From positions 18,284,552 to 18,348,551 of the forward strand of contig OX463832.1 in the NCBI GenBank assembly GCA_949825045.1: DNA of 64,000 nt, given 5' to 3'. The notes beneath the pieces are model-generated. The model was not told the origin of the DNA and made no database searches. It saw only the letters and a program-made list of their open reading frames with translations. A program made the position numbers and the translations under genes. Below, in pieces: positions 29,200 through 40,156 of the stretch. Position 1 is the stretch's first letter. Every line of letters starts with the position of its first letter. Source of the DNA: Argyresthia goedartella. Lineage: Eukaryota > Arthropoda > Insecta > Lepidoptera > Argyresthiidae.

Positions 29200-29820
29200 T
29201 AAGTTAATTATTCTGGTGGGTTACTACCAAATTTTATGAGCAGCTGCCCCGCTTTTTCCTACTATTCTTAGTACGGAAAAGCAGCGCAGTTCATTTAAGG
29301 TCCTGCTGTAAGAGTTGGTAGTAACCCACCTGGTTAAGCGTTCACAAACTAAATAAATAAGAATCAAAAAACACTCTAAGAATGCACAAGACTGCCTATA
29401 AAGGACTTCCTAGGAAGTGGGATGCGCATCGGATTATCTATTCTATTTAAAAAAAAAAACAATTTTTGCATGAAAAATTGATACAATTTATTAATTTAGT
29501 TGTAGCATAGATAAATTCAATGAGAGTCTAGAATTTGATTTTATTACAGGACAGTTGAATTGTAGTGTGGGCAGATTTATGTTACTTAGGTTAGGAATTG
29601 AGTTGAAGCAGTCGCAACAAATCACTCGAAACGATCGGACGTTTTCTCATTTTGCCGCCCGACTTCACACGCCTCTCAACATGTCGACCTTGAAAGCATG
29701 GTGCGTCGCGGCAGCGTTTTCAACAGTTTTGCGCAACCCTCGTTTCAATTATTAGCGGTGTGACTCTCGTGAAGATAGTATTATATAATGTAAACAAAAC
29801 TAAGTGATAGTTTAATTGAA
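29200..29820. other. intron sequence of zinc-finger gene A
   Basis: It lies between exon 4 and the remnant at 29824. AT-rich, with an A9 run; no element identified. Confidence 0.5.
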
Positions 29821-29823
29821 ACA

Positions 29824-30201
29824 GGTGGACTATTAAAAAAAATTGTGAACTTAAAATACTTGGCGATTCACCACGATACGATGGGAAAAACATATTCCGA
29901 CCAAGAGAAAAAGAAGTAATAATTACCCAAAATGCCACTGGATCGAACGAAGGTCAAGAGATAAGCGAATTAACGGAGCACCTACGCATCAACAACATGT
30001 TGGTGTCAACTATTTTGGCCATCACAGCGATTATTATATTTATAATTGCATTTTACAAGTACAATTTTCCATAAAAAGTGGTTTCAAAAGGAGATACGTA
30101 GCGACATCGCAAGGCGGACTCCAGTGAGGCTTTCGGGGCGCAAACGCAAGCAACCAGGCGAGGACGACGTCGATGTGACCGATGTTGGAGAAGATCAGTG
30201 A
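29824..30201 (+). pseudogene. fragment of a single-pass membrane protein
   Basis: The plus-strand frame has an outer part with FRPREKEVIITQNATG (possible N-glycosylation site). A hydrophobic helix (VSTILAITAIIIFIIAF) follows. After a one-base shift near 30065, a basic tail (HKKWFQKEIRSDIARR) runs to TGA at 30199-30201. A possible splice acceptor precedes it (ATTGAAACAG). The layout of ectodomain, helix and basic tail is like the end of an envelope-type protein of an LTR element, but I cannot assign a family. It lies antisense in the zinc-finger gene intron. Confidence 0.4.
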
Positions 30202-30719
30202 AATACGGTATCGAAGGAAAGTGCGTGGAAATGCGTAAAGTAAAATTTTTATCAAAATTTTAGTTATAAAGTTCTACATATGGAAATATAGCTTAAGTAA
30301 ATTGATACAAATACAAGTTTATTTAAGTAAATTACTTGAATAAAACTGAAACTAGACGTTGTCAAAATGTCGGGATGGTGAAGCTAAAGATATATATAAA
30401 TATATATATTCAAAAGTACTACAACTTCATTTTATAATCTCTAAATAATGTAAATAAGCAGTATATATATATATAGTAGAAGTGTCGGAAGATTTTTCGG
30501 AATATATTTTCGATGTGTTATGCGAAAAAATAAATAAAGTCTAAAATAAAATCAGTGCCTCCTGTAAAAAAGGAATTAGTTCTAAAACGGCACTTGTTAG
30601 AAGAGGTTGTTTTTAAACGACGTCATTTGAAAGCAACTATTATATTTACGAATACCGTTCATAAGCCGGTCATGTTCTGGGTGTATGTATATTCATTATC
30701 AAGCTGTAGAGAGGCTCGG

Positions 30720-30740
30720 GGAGCTGTATATAAGGCGGGA
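30720..30740 (+). promoter_or_regulatory. TATA-like element in a possible LTR
   Basis: TATATAAGGCGGGAGCTGC lies in a GC-rich patch downstream of the membrane-protein fragment, where a 3' LTR would be. Weak evidence; no LTR borders found. Confidence 0.25.
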
Positions 30741-30975
30741 GCTGCACCTTAGCAGCCATACAGCACATGCCGGGTGCCCCGCCCCCTCATTCCACTTGAG
30801 AGCATTGCACCAACAGTACTTGTTGCTCATGGAGGCCACGGTGCTGTCCATTTCTTATTCTGTATCGATATCATATGCTAAGCCGGAGTGAGCCTTGGCT
30901 TTCCAGGCACGTCCTTTCCTTTATACTCGAGGATTATTTTGCCCATATCGAGTTTGTGACGCCCTATGCACCTCA

Positions 30976-31065
30976 GGGTGAGCTCGCTGGTACCTAGCTA
31001 CAGCTTCTCTATTTATATCAGGGTGAGTCTGACGGTACCTAGCTACAGCTTCTCTAGTCAAATCA
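30976..31065 (+). repeat. tandem repeat, 45 bp x 2
   Basis: Two units starting GGGTGAG share GGTACCTAGCTACAGCTTCT and differ at a few positions. Confidence 0.85.
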
Positions 31066-31114
31066 GGCAGCACGGTGTATTGCTGGGCTTTTGCACAGTT
31101 TTTTGCCCTGCCGC

Positions 31115-31399
31115 TTAAAGGTTACATAAACTACCATAAATAAAAGGGCGTGACATGCCATTGCAGTATTCAGTAGCACTGGAGTTATTATCCCCGTTAC
31201 AATCGTGGGACATAATGGCAAACTCTTCCCAGTTAGCCACCACATGGTCAACGATTTGCTCACGCACCTCCCTGGCCATCACCTGTGTGTCATACAATAG
31301 ATAGGAGATAGAACGAAACAGAGAGGCTCCGTCTCCAATTATGGGAACTACGGTGTGAGGCGCCATAGTCCCATCAATGTTCAAAGAATTAACAGTCAT
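31115..31399 (-). pseudogene. OTU-type cysteine protease domain fragment, active Cys replaced
   Basis: The frame encodes VPIIGDGASLFRSISYLLYD, REQIVDHVVANWEEF and YCNGMSRPFIYG. This matches the OTU fold start (GDGNCLFR), central helices and the MS.P..YG segment. The catalytic Cys position reads Ser and the preceding Asn reads Ala, so it should be inactive. OTU domains often occur in transposon polyproteins; a host gene fragment is the alternative. It lies in the same or antisense direction to nothing else coding nearby. Confidence 0.6.
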
Positions 31400-31989
31400 A
31401 GGGATAGATAAAGCAAGTTGAATTATATTTTAAACTAATCCGGAGTACAGAAAAGATTTCCGCTGAAACTTTATAACGATGAAATTAAAATATCAACTTA
31501 CAAAAGATCGGCATAGGTAACAACTTAGTATTGCACAAATAAATACAATTAAATTGTTTCGTAAACGCTCGCAGTGATCGTAAACGACGTGTTATCGAGA
31601 CAAATGTTGCATCTGTATGCAGCCTGCCTTCTCTCGCTGCTTATACATATATTTTTACGTTTTTACGTTTCTATGAAACTCTGTCTGTGTTAGATATAAG
31701 TTAGTTTGTAAGAAATTGCAGTGCCCTTACAGGGTTCATTGTCGGGACCCCCTAACTTTAAGAACTGTAAAACCTCAATGTTGCAATAAATAATTTGCAA
31801 TTTGGAATATACTCTCCGGGGAGCGGCACGCGCGTATCATACCCTTTTTGGATGATTTGATATATGAAAACACATTAATATGTACACATTAAAGAACAAT
31901 CAATTATAAATTCCCTAGCCCGAGGGAATAATAAAAAAAATCTTAAACTGAACAACAGGACAAAAGCAAAGCTGTATTATTTTAAAGCA

Positions 31990-32590
31990 AAACAAAATTT
32001 ACTAAATTCTCATAAAAAAATCCAACCCTATTTTTGACATTAGAGGATCATTTTCTATGTATGCTGTAACTAATAGGCCAAATACCATACAAACTTTCTA
32101 CACCCTTATTACCATAGGTGGAATTTTTAAAAATCCTTCCTTAGTGGATGCCTACACTATGCAAGGTATATATGTATGTGCAATTTTTTTTTTCTTTGAG
32201 ACTTTGTATACACAACTTCACCCCCTTTTTCACCCTTTTGAGGGTGGAACTTTCAAAGGCACTGGGACACTACTCAGTTATATTCAACCTTCAGACTTAA
32301 CACAAAATTTTAAGATCCTAACTCAAAACTGACGGACTTTCATAAAACTTGCAACCCCTATCTTACCCCCTTAGTGGTAGAATAAAAAAATCGCTGAGAC
32401 ATGTGTTCATTAATTTTCAATCGCCAGCCTAAACACAAAATTTGATGATGCTAACTTCAAAACTAAGGGACTTTTATACAAACTTTACCCCCATTTTACC
32501 TCCTTAGGGGTGGAATTTTTGAAAATCCGCCCTTATTCCTTCTTGTCTACATTATAAATGGAACCTCAATGCGACATTTTTAGCTTTCTA
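31990..32590. repeat. diverged array of a dispersed repeat (CCCCTTAGGGGTGGAATTTT motif)
   Basis: At least four diverged units of about 110-130 bp carry the core ACCCC.TA..ACCCCCTTAGGG and a following GGTGGAATTTTT. No ORF. The motif looks like a common dispersed repeat of moth genomes; that is from memory and not checked. Part of the intron of zinc-finger gene A. Confidence 0.55.
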
Positions 32591-33045
32591 GGTTGCAAGG
32601 TTTGGGCTAGTGAGTCAGGTCTTCTCTTTTTATATTTACAGATTTAATTTTATTTATTAAAAAGTAAAAAGGCATACTCGTTCAAGAGAATGTTTTTTTC
32701 GTTTTCTCGTGTACAATTGTATGGAACCCTTTATGTGCGGGTCCGACGTCCTTCTCGCACTCGACTAGTTAACAAAGAAATATCTCATGCCGATCCCATA
32801 TTTGTATCAAATATTTAGGAACTACTCTAGTTATGCTTTTTGATTGGTGATTATCTGCAAAAATTGCTTAATATATCTACTATTACCATATAAGTACCTG
32901 CAACAGTGCCTTTTGGTGATTTATAAAATCCACGAAGGAGTTAAGATACCGTTATGTCCTTTTGATATGTTCCGCATAAATAATTACAAAATTAAAAGCC
33001 ATTTTCAAAGCAACACCATCACCTCCGGGCTTATATACGAGTGTC

Positions 33046-33302
33046 ACCAAGCCCTGTCAGAGGTCTGATACCTTCTGAAGCTAAAGAGGTCACATCTCCG
33101 CTTGGTAACCAGAGTGATGACTGGACACGCTTTGCTAAACAAACACTTACACACTCTAGGTGTTATAGACAGCCCACAGTGCAGAGCCTGCATGGAGGTC
33201 GGGAAGACAGCCACCCACGTCCTGCTAGACTGTTCCAAGGTCTGCTAGGCTTCCATCAAGAGTCTGCTAGGCTTCCTAAAGGAGCTGGGTTGGCAGGAGT
33301 AG
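33046..33302 (+). pseudogene. C-terminal fragment of a LINE reverse transcriptase/RNase H protein
   Basis: The plus-strand frame encodes LLNKHLHTLGVIDSPQCRAC, then CRACMEVGKTATHVLLDC, and ends near GFLKELGWQE. The CxxC...HxxxxC cluster after HLH is the C-terminal zinc motif found in many LINE ORF2 proteins. A TAG interrupts it near 33247. Confidence 0.7.
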
Positions 33303-33467
33303 TGCCCCCAATCTATATCACAAATAGGCGCAAATTGAAGTCGTAGAGTTGCGGAAAATCGGCCCGCGATAACATTCGCGATGGAACATTCATTTAATAC
33401 TATTTGATAAACCAGAGTTATTCTTGGTTCCAAAAACAAAAATATTACATGTATTTTGTGTGTTTAC

Positions 33468-33655
33468 CCGTCTCGAGGTCGCCCTCCTCCTTGACCGGCA
33501 TCAACAGTTCCACCCCATCATCAGCATTATCAAGGTCAGCTGTCATCACTGGCAGCTCATCATCTCTTGGAGCAATGTCGGTCGACAGAGTGAGTGAAGC
33601 AAGTCTGCAGCCGGCCGGGGCGACACACTGAACTCTGTAGCAGCTCGTTGAGATC
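33468..33655 (-). CDS. ZAD-C2H2 zinc-finger gene A, exon 3
   Basis: Minus-strand acceptor TTTTATGGACAG and donor GTAAAC flank 188 nt. The exon encodes CRLASLTLSTDIAPRDDELP and an acidic stretch ending VKEEGDLET. It leaves one base (G) that pairs with AT of exon 4 to give Asp, so the exon 3-4 join is in phase. It enters with one base, implying two bases from the previous exon, which does not match the phase-0 end of exon 2. A small unseen exon or an indel is needed. Confidence 0.75.
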
Positions 33656-34508
33656 CTGTCCATAAAACATATGTCGAACACAATGACAATTTTACACAAC
33701 TATTTTGAAGAACTATTTTGCAAGTCTATATAATTAAACTGATACACCCAAGAAACCAACAGCCCAATGGTGCCCGTTCATATAACTCCATCAATGCATT
33801 CAAGTATGTGTCAATGGTCAATGCATTCAGTAGGTCTATTATAAGTTTTTAAACTACATGATACCAACTATAGTTTAGCATTTGTATGGCAACGCGTACA
33901 GCGCCTCTAGCGGTATTTTCGCTGAACTATAAATGGTATCTTTCTATCCTTGCCCTCATCATATAACAGAAAGAGATAGTGGCATTATTACTACAATAGT
34001 AACGTCCATTGTGTATATTACGTCAACTCATAATAGACGTACTGTATTACAACTTATTTGATTTTGAGCTATTTTAAAACCATGTAAAAAATATGCTTGA
34101 TGCTAAATGTGATAGGTGCTACAATATCCAAGATTCATGTAATAGAAGAGTGCATGGTGTTAGGTAAGACATTTGTCAAGGGCACAAATAATTATAGTAA
34201 TTTAAAAACTAAAAACAGCCTTTCAAACTCTAAGTCTTATTAAGACTAATCAAATGAGCCCAACTCGATGGGTTTGCAATCAAGCATCCTAGAGATCCTG
34301 CTCCATCATCTTCTCTATGGTACCATATTGTTGTTTTGTCATCTGAACTACACATACATACCAAGTTGATGATACAAGAACTAGAAGTGGGTGCAACTTT
34401 AATTCCTAGATTTGTGCATACAAGTGGACCTATTATAGGGTTGTTAAAAAGAACAACAACCCATAATGACAATTTAATTTCCAGTTACAGAGAAATAGTA
34501 ATAAGCAC

Positions 34509-34652
34509 CTCTTTGTCACAAGTGAGTAGCATGGGTTGGAGCAGTCGGTATGCGTCCTGCACTTGCTCTCTGAAGCGCACCAGCCTCTTCAAATGTATAA
34601 CACACTCCCAGCAGAGTCTCGGAGGCAGCAATACTTTCACATCTCCCTCAGT
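34509..34652 (-). CDS. ZAD-C2H2 zinc-finger gene A, exon 2 (second half of ZAD)
   Basis: 144 nt, 48 codons, phase 0 at both ends. Acceptor CTCTATTGCAG, donor GTGCTT. It encodes TEGDVKVLLPPRLCWECVIH and LKRLVRFREQVQDAYRLLQP. The CWEC pair supplies the second CxxC of the zinc-finger-associated domain (ZAD), a protein-interaction domain of arthropod C2H2 factors. The same exon, same length and phase, exists in the paralogue at 51100-51243. Confidence 0.85.
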
Positions 34653-35197
34653 CTGCAATAGAGTACATTAGTATTTATCATTATCAATAAGTATTTGTAT
34701 CCGAGGGCCAACCAAACAACAAACAAAAGAAAAATTACATATTTGAAATAGAATAAAATGACAAATGTCACAATATGAAACAAGTTCAATTTACATTAAC
34801 TATATCATAATAATTCAATTCAATTGAGAATCTCAAATGAACTGAGCTGAACTGACACAGATCACTGCATTGCATTTAATCTTCATACTTATATTTAGCG
34901 CTGTTATTCAATATTTCATCAATCTGTGATGCAGTTAAGGTCTTAGGGCTTTGGCACACCACTGGCAGGACAGGAGCAGGGCGGGTAACAATTTTGCAAA
35001 ATGTATACTGAAATGGCTACTACACTGACAAAATGGCGCAGGCCTGCTTTCTGATTTGGTGTGACATGCTTCATAGAGTTACTTGTATTTGACACCCACC
35101 CCTCCACCGACCCGCTCCTGTCCCGCCGGTGGTTTGCTGAAGCTGTTAAGACTTTTTTATAGACATAGATATTTAAGGGTTATAATATTATAGTCAC
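34653..35197 (-). other. intron 1 of zinc-finger gene A
   Basis: 545 bp with GT (35197-35196) and AG (34654-34653) ends on the minus strand. No repeat recognised. Confidence 0.75.
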
Positions 35198-35398
35198 CTG
35201 CGTCTCAGTGAGGATGTCCATGTAGTACTGCTTCAATGTGTCGTCATCGAGCATGTGTCGAGTGCGTGTCGCACACAGACAAGCTGTGCACAGTTGATGC
35301 ACATCGTGAGAGTCCACTTCCACAAACTGATAATCAATCATCATCTCCTCTTTGACTTCGGCAGCAGCAAGTTCGGCTGTCTTCTGATGACCTTCCAT
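35198..35398 (-). CDS. ZAD-C2H2 zinc-finger gene A, exon 1 (start and first half of ZAD)
   Basis: The ATG at 35396-35398 has a good context (GAAAATGG) and aligns with the start of the paralogue. 67 codons: an N-terminal tail with VKEEMMIDYQFVEVDSHDVH, then LCTACLC, the first CxxC (Cys37, Cys40) of the ZAD. The pair CWEC in exon 2 (Cys81, Cys84) completes the four zinc ligands at family-typical spacing. Donor GTGACT follows ETQ. With exons 2-4 the protein is about 475 residues, normal for this family. Confidence 0.85.
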
Positions 35399-35799
35399 TT
35401 TCGAAGATGCCTGGTGATGCACCCAGATCAGTGGTTTACTGCAATTGAACGCACAACATGACACAGCAGGGTTAGAGTGTCGATAAGGGGGCGGAAGCCC
35501 CCACTTCCTTTCATACAGAAAAGAAACAAAATACGTAGTAAATTACATGTACCTACTCTTTGAGGCTAAATAGAGAAATTCGAATTCGACCTGTCAAATT
35601 CAGACCATGGATATTATTTTTTTGGTTTTATTTATCCCTTCAGGGAAAGGCTACGGTGATAGGCCATACCGCCTTATCTGTTGTTTGTCATCTTTGTAGT
35701 CGTCATAAATGTGTCTTATCTTCCTATATCTTCAAGGCCATATGGCCGTGTCCTCAATTTATTTTATTTCGCTTTTCTTTAAAGCATTAAAATATCTTC

Positions 35800-36660
35800 T
35801 TTCGAAAATCATCTGAAGGGGGTTTCTTGTTAAGGCCGACGGGCCATATCCATATCCTTATTTTCTTTTTCATATTTGGCTTAGAGCCTATATTAAATGT
35901 TCTTAATTCTTTTTCTTCTATAGTGTTAATTATAAAGTTGTTAAGTGTTTTAAAGTTTTCATTCTCAATATTTTCTGTAGAGAGCGCGGAATTTCTTCTG
36001 GATCATTGTAATTTTCCATTATTTTATCAATAATTAGAATTCGCTGAATGGAGAAAGCAGCACAGTCAAAGAATATATGTTCTAATGTTTGATCTTCTTC
36101 GGAATCACAAAAGTCAAAAGCAGCTAATAGTTTTATATTAAATCTTATTACAATGACCAAGCCGAAGTCGGCAAATTGTTGTGTAAATTTTTCTATTGTG
36201 ATATGAATTTCCTTTTGTAAATCAGGGCTGAGAAATTTTTGAATTTATATCACCATACCATTTTCCTTTGATTTGTAAAGTATCTTGCCAAACTTCTTTA
36301 AATTCTTGCAACATCTTGAGTTTTATATAAACTACAGCATAAGAATGTGGAATAAAAATATTTTGTTTCTGTATATTTTGTTGTGGACACTTTGCAAATG
36401 CATTTGCAGCATTTTCATTACCGGCTACACCAATGTGCGCTGGAGTCCATAGAAAGACAACATTTTTCCTTGTTTTGATTGTGTTATATTTTTCTCTAAC
36501 CTGTTAAATAACTTAGTTTGTACCAGCATTTATTAACTTGGGGTTTTCAAGTGCTATAAGTACGCTCATACTGTCTCTGATTATTATCCAGTTTGTTTCC
36601 TCAACCCTCTCTACATGTTCCAAAGCCTCGTAGATGGTGTAAAGGGGGTTCGTTATGGCC
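35800..36660 (-). pseudogene. RNase H and C-terminal remnant of a LINE ORF2
   Basis: Minus-strand pieces encode EETNWIIIRDSMSVLIALEN, FLWTPAHIGVAGNENAANAF (RNase H with the H..I.GNE. motif) and DSEEDQTLEHIFFDC (C-terminal zinc motif). Stops and shifts are frequent. It lies upstream of zinc-finger gene A, on the same strand. Confidence 0.65.
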
Positions 36661-36759
36661 CTTATAAATAATGTAATGCTGAAATACTTTAAGCAGCTTT
36701 TAATTTGAGTAGATATTAAATAATACAGGACAGACGTGTAGTAACGCGAGCCAACGCTA

Positions 36760-37200
36760 GCCGAGTGTCGATGAGGGGAAGCGGGGCAAAACGGGCAGTG
36801 GTCGTACTTGACCTAACCTTGAGCCACTGCCTCTCATGCTGGCGTAGACATTCCTGGCGGCCCTTGAAAGTCCTGGCTCGATCCTTGGCTTTCAAGATCT
36901 TTAGTCGTCAGCAAAGGACATACTCTGTTGACTGTTCGTCGTATAATTCCGCGTGCGGTGAGGAAGTCGGCAACTCTGGTAATGCCATCGTTACCGGGGT
37001 ATAACTGATGGACCCGGCCTAGACGCCAGTGTATGGTGCGACATTCTCTTCCTTGAAGACGACAAGATCACCAGTCTTCAGATATCTTTGACGAAGGCGC
37101 CCCTTGGTGCGCTGTTGAAGCTCCGCAAAATACTCGAGTCTCCATCGCTCAGCGCCCAGGAATAATCAGTGACGTCTGAAAATCTTGAAAGCCAAGGATC
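36760..37200 (-). pseudogene. BEL/Pao C-terminal domain (DUF5641-like), between inverted repeats
   Basis: The minus strand encodes YFAELQQRTKGRLRQRYLKT, then GDLVVFKEENVAP and a shifted WRLGRVHQLYPGNDGITRVA, the conserved end of BEL/Pao pol. Integrase is missing; this segment is joined almost directly to the RT start. Inverted copies of one about 75-bp segment (36838-36912 and 37180-37250) flank it. Confidence 0.7.
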
Positions 37201-37212
37201 AAGCCAGGACTT

Positions 37213-38087
37213 TCAAGGGCCGCCAGGAATGTCTACGCCTGCATGAGAGACATCCGCGATGTCATGGTTCAACTTCAGCCCTGAATGCAAACACTGGTTC
37301 AGGTTCATGCCGTTAGATGTTGATGCCGATCCATCGAACACTACCCGTATTTTGCCCTCCGGGGTCCTCAAGACCGCGTGATGGGGCAGGAAGCAGTGGT
37401 CTTCACGCTTCCAGTCGATACCCGAAACCGACATGTGGCCGAGCGACTCGTATTCCCGCATGAAGTCGACGTACATCTGCCGGAAAATCCCGTCACGCTT
37501 CATGCGTCGTTCCATCGACAGAAGCCGCGTCTCGGATGCATGGTGTGAACTGCCCAGCGGTGGGCGATCACTCCGGAATGGAAGACGTGTGAGAAATCGA
37601 CCTGACTGAAAGCGACCAGTATTGTTCCGATAAAACTGTTCACACTCTTCTTCAACCAGGTCCAACCGGCGGACCGTAGGTGGTTCCTCCACCTCCCAAA
37701 ACTTCTGTATCACCTCCAAGAGTACAGAACCGAATAAGGGACTACGAGTCGCTAGGCGTGGGGCAGCCGGCATGACCGGACCCATTACCGCATGGCCCAG
37801 TCTGGTGTTGACCGAAACCAGACCAGTCGCCCGCAACACGTGGACACCTGGCACTAACAGGTATCCCAAGGCATCGACACCCAATAAAATGTCTACTGGG
37901 CCCGGAATATCGAACTCCGGGTCAGCCAGTGACAACCCAGCGACCAACTGTCGCACCGAGGGCGACAACCGTACGTGAGGGTGTGAGTCCATCACATTAG
38001 GCATGACTAATGCCGACTGGCGGGCAGAGCCTCGAACCTCAACAGCCGTGGTCAGAATGTTGTCCCTAACCTCTCAGAATAGTGTTT
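37213..38087 (-). pseudogene. BEL/Pao pol: protease end and RT start, second element
   Basis: Minus-strand motifs: SLADPEFDIPGPVDILLGVD, TRLGHAVMGPV, FWEVEEPPTVRRLDLVEEEC, YESLGHMSVSGIDWKREDHC, FLPHHAVLRTPEGKIRVVFD, GSASTSNGMNLNQCLHSG. These are diagnostic of BEL/Pao. The long open frame ends at a fusion with inverted sequence at 37213. A DNA element (38184-38734) separates it from the protease active site at 38774-38971. Confidence 0.9.
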
Positions 38088-38183
38088 CACCCTGTACATA
38101 CCGAACTGTCAGGGACAAGATATTAATTCACACTTATGTAATTAAGTCAACGGGTTCAGAGATAACAAACACTACTGCTGTTC

Positions 38184-38734
38184 ACCTGAGGTGGCAAAGT
38201 AAAGAGCAATAGCTGGTGACCTGACCTGACACTGACGACCCGAATGGCCGAGTCGGCAGTGACCCTGCCTACGAAGCCAAGGGTCCCGGGTTCGAGTCCC
38301 GGTGGGGGCACATATTTGTTTGATTAGAACGGATGTGTCTACCCTAGCCTGGTCTATCTAAGTATTGTATAGTATAGTATGAAGTTCTAAAGGTTCACCG
38401 ATACTACCGTAAAATGTTTACGGCTTATGTTTAAACGATCACCAAAAACGCACCTATTTTACTATCAATAAATTCGAAACGACCGCCAGAATTAGTAAAC
38501 GATCACCAAATTGTCTTTGGTGAAATGATCACCAAACTTCTTTTTATGTTTTGTGTGAACATGTTGAACCTAACACCGCAGTATTTTGCCCTGATATTTT
38601 CAGCAACTTTTGGTGATCATTTACCCACTTTGGGTAGGAAAAAATATTTTTGTGCTCATTTAAATTGTTCTCGTTTGTAAAGATTTTGACAGTTAGCATC
38701 AGTTGTGTTAGTGTACCGCTTTGCCACCTCAGGT
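38184..38734. mobile_element. MITE-like element with 16-bp inverted ends, carrying a SINE
   Basis: ACCTGAGGTGGCAAAG at 38184-38199 is exactly inverted at 38719-38734. The inside is AT-rich, with repeated GATCACCAAA motifs in both orientations and no ORF. A SINE lies at 38237-38390. The whole unit splits a BEL/Pao pol. No clear target duplication was found. Confidence 0.65.
38237..38390 (+). mobile_element. tRNA-derived SINE, 3'-truncated
   Basis: Head nearly identical to 26137-26210, with box A and GGTTCGAGTCC box B. The body is lost after CTATCTAAGTATTG and no TTA tail is present. Inside the MITE-like element. Confidence 0.8.
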
Positions 38735-38773
38735 TGCCCGAGCTATACAGTTAAAATATATTTAACACCACAC

Positions 38774-38971
38774 TTATCTTGACACGTTATTGCAGTTCTT
38801 CGTGTTCCCAATTCCCCGAATGGAATGTGGATACTCCCTTACCGAAATGCCCAACCGTCTTACAAGGTTGCACGAGACTAAGCACCCCTGGGCCCCCGAG
38901 TCCAATAGTGCTCGTGCCACACAAGATTTGCCGTCCGAACTCCACGCTATCACAAAGGCGGTGGGGAGCAT
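38774..38971 (-). pseudogene. BEL/Pao protease active-site segment, second element
   Basis: The frame encodes LPTAFVIAWSSDGKSCVARA then LLDSGAQGCLVSCNLVRRLG: the DSGAQ active site of the A17 protease. It links gag (39017-40150) with the pol part at 37213-38087. Confidence 0.85.
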
Positions 38972-39016
38972 GACCGTCTGTGGAGTGGCGGCACCCTGTA
39001 AGTGGGCGGCGTGTCC

Positions 39017-40156
39017 CTAGCGGGAACCTCCGCGGGATCCGAGCCCGCTGAGACCTCTGTCGGCCTGGTAACTCGGCTGCTGATATGCCGGTGGCATATC
39101 AGACCGTATGTACATCAGGGGGTCCCAACCCGCATAATAGGCCCCTCGCTGTCCCGGTATCCGACCATACCGGACGGTGTACGGTGTGCCCGGTGGCCAC
39201 CGTGGATGGAGGGGGGAGAGCGGATCCAACCTGGGGCGCTCTAGGAATGGGGGCGACATCCGACTGTTCGCCTCCCAGAGCGACGGGCAGGGTGGCGCAG
39301 AAGGTGGTGGGCTCCCAGCCTTCGCGCCACTCATAGGTGCCATCTGACACCCGCCCGTAACACGCGGTGAGCCAGCGGCCCGAAGTCCTCGCTGACCCTG
39401 GACAGCGGCGACCGAACCCCGGCTATCCCGCATGTTACCCCCCGCGCTGCCCCCTTCCCCTCGGGGGGGGTCCCGTCCGCGGGTACCCCAGTCACCCCGT
39501 TGGTGACTCCCGTTGCCCGGAGGGGGACTGGGTCCGGCCCTGGTTGGGCCCTGTGGCCGACCAACCTGAGTCCGGCCCTGGTGACCGTCCGAAGGGCCTG
39601 ACCGGTTCAGGCACAACACGATGTGGTGCTTGCCACCACAGCACTCACAGGGGAACGCGCGTGAGCACTCGCTCAGCGGGTGCGGCCCCAAACAACCGAA
39701 ACACAATCGGTGGCGGAAGACTACCTTCCTGCGGGCAGCTACCCCGAGCGCCTTAAAGTTGGCGCAACTGGTCACTTCATGACCGGCACTGTCGCAGTGC
39801 ACACATCCGTCACCCGACGGCGCGGCATTCAAAACGCCAAATTGTTTCGACCGCCCACCCCCCCGTGGGGGCGGGGGGCGCGGCCCCTCCCGCATCCGCG
39901 CGGGTTGGCGCTGCACACTGGCCTCCGTATCCAGTGTATCGCATCGCCTGCATTCACGCTCCAAAAAATCCGTCAATTGGACGAGCGTGGGCAGTTCCGA
40001 GCTACTGCCCCCATGCAGCTGTTCAAACCGACTTTGAACAGCTGCAGGCAACCGTGACAAAACCATATACAAAACAATATATGACCATTGGTCTACCGGC
40101 AGACCAAGGTTCTGAAGGGCCTTAGTGGCCACCAGCACAGGGTTGAGCACCTGTAC
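39017..40156 (-). pseudogene. BEL/Pao gag with zinc knuckles, N-terminally truncated
   Basis: The minus strand encodes ATKALQNLGLPVDQWSYIVL, LPTLVQLTDFLERECRRCDT, a basic proline/glycine linker, and knuckles CVHCDSAGHEVTSC, CFGCLGPHPLSEC and CECCGGKHHIVLC. The C-terminus is Gly/Pro-rich. GC content is high compared with neighbours. The N-terminus is cut at 40156 by a CR1-like LINE. Confidence 0.85.

Noticed and set aside
34230..34472. 80-codon minus-strand ORF as the missing exon between exons 2 and 3 of zinc-finger gene A
   Set aside because: No splice sites that fix the phase were found and the sequence shows no ZAD-family resemblance.
39085..40057. Plus-strand ORFs over the second BEL/Pao gag
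   Set aside because: The minus strand has the zinc knuckles; the plus ORFs are GC-rich shadows.
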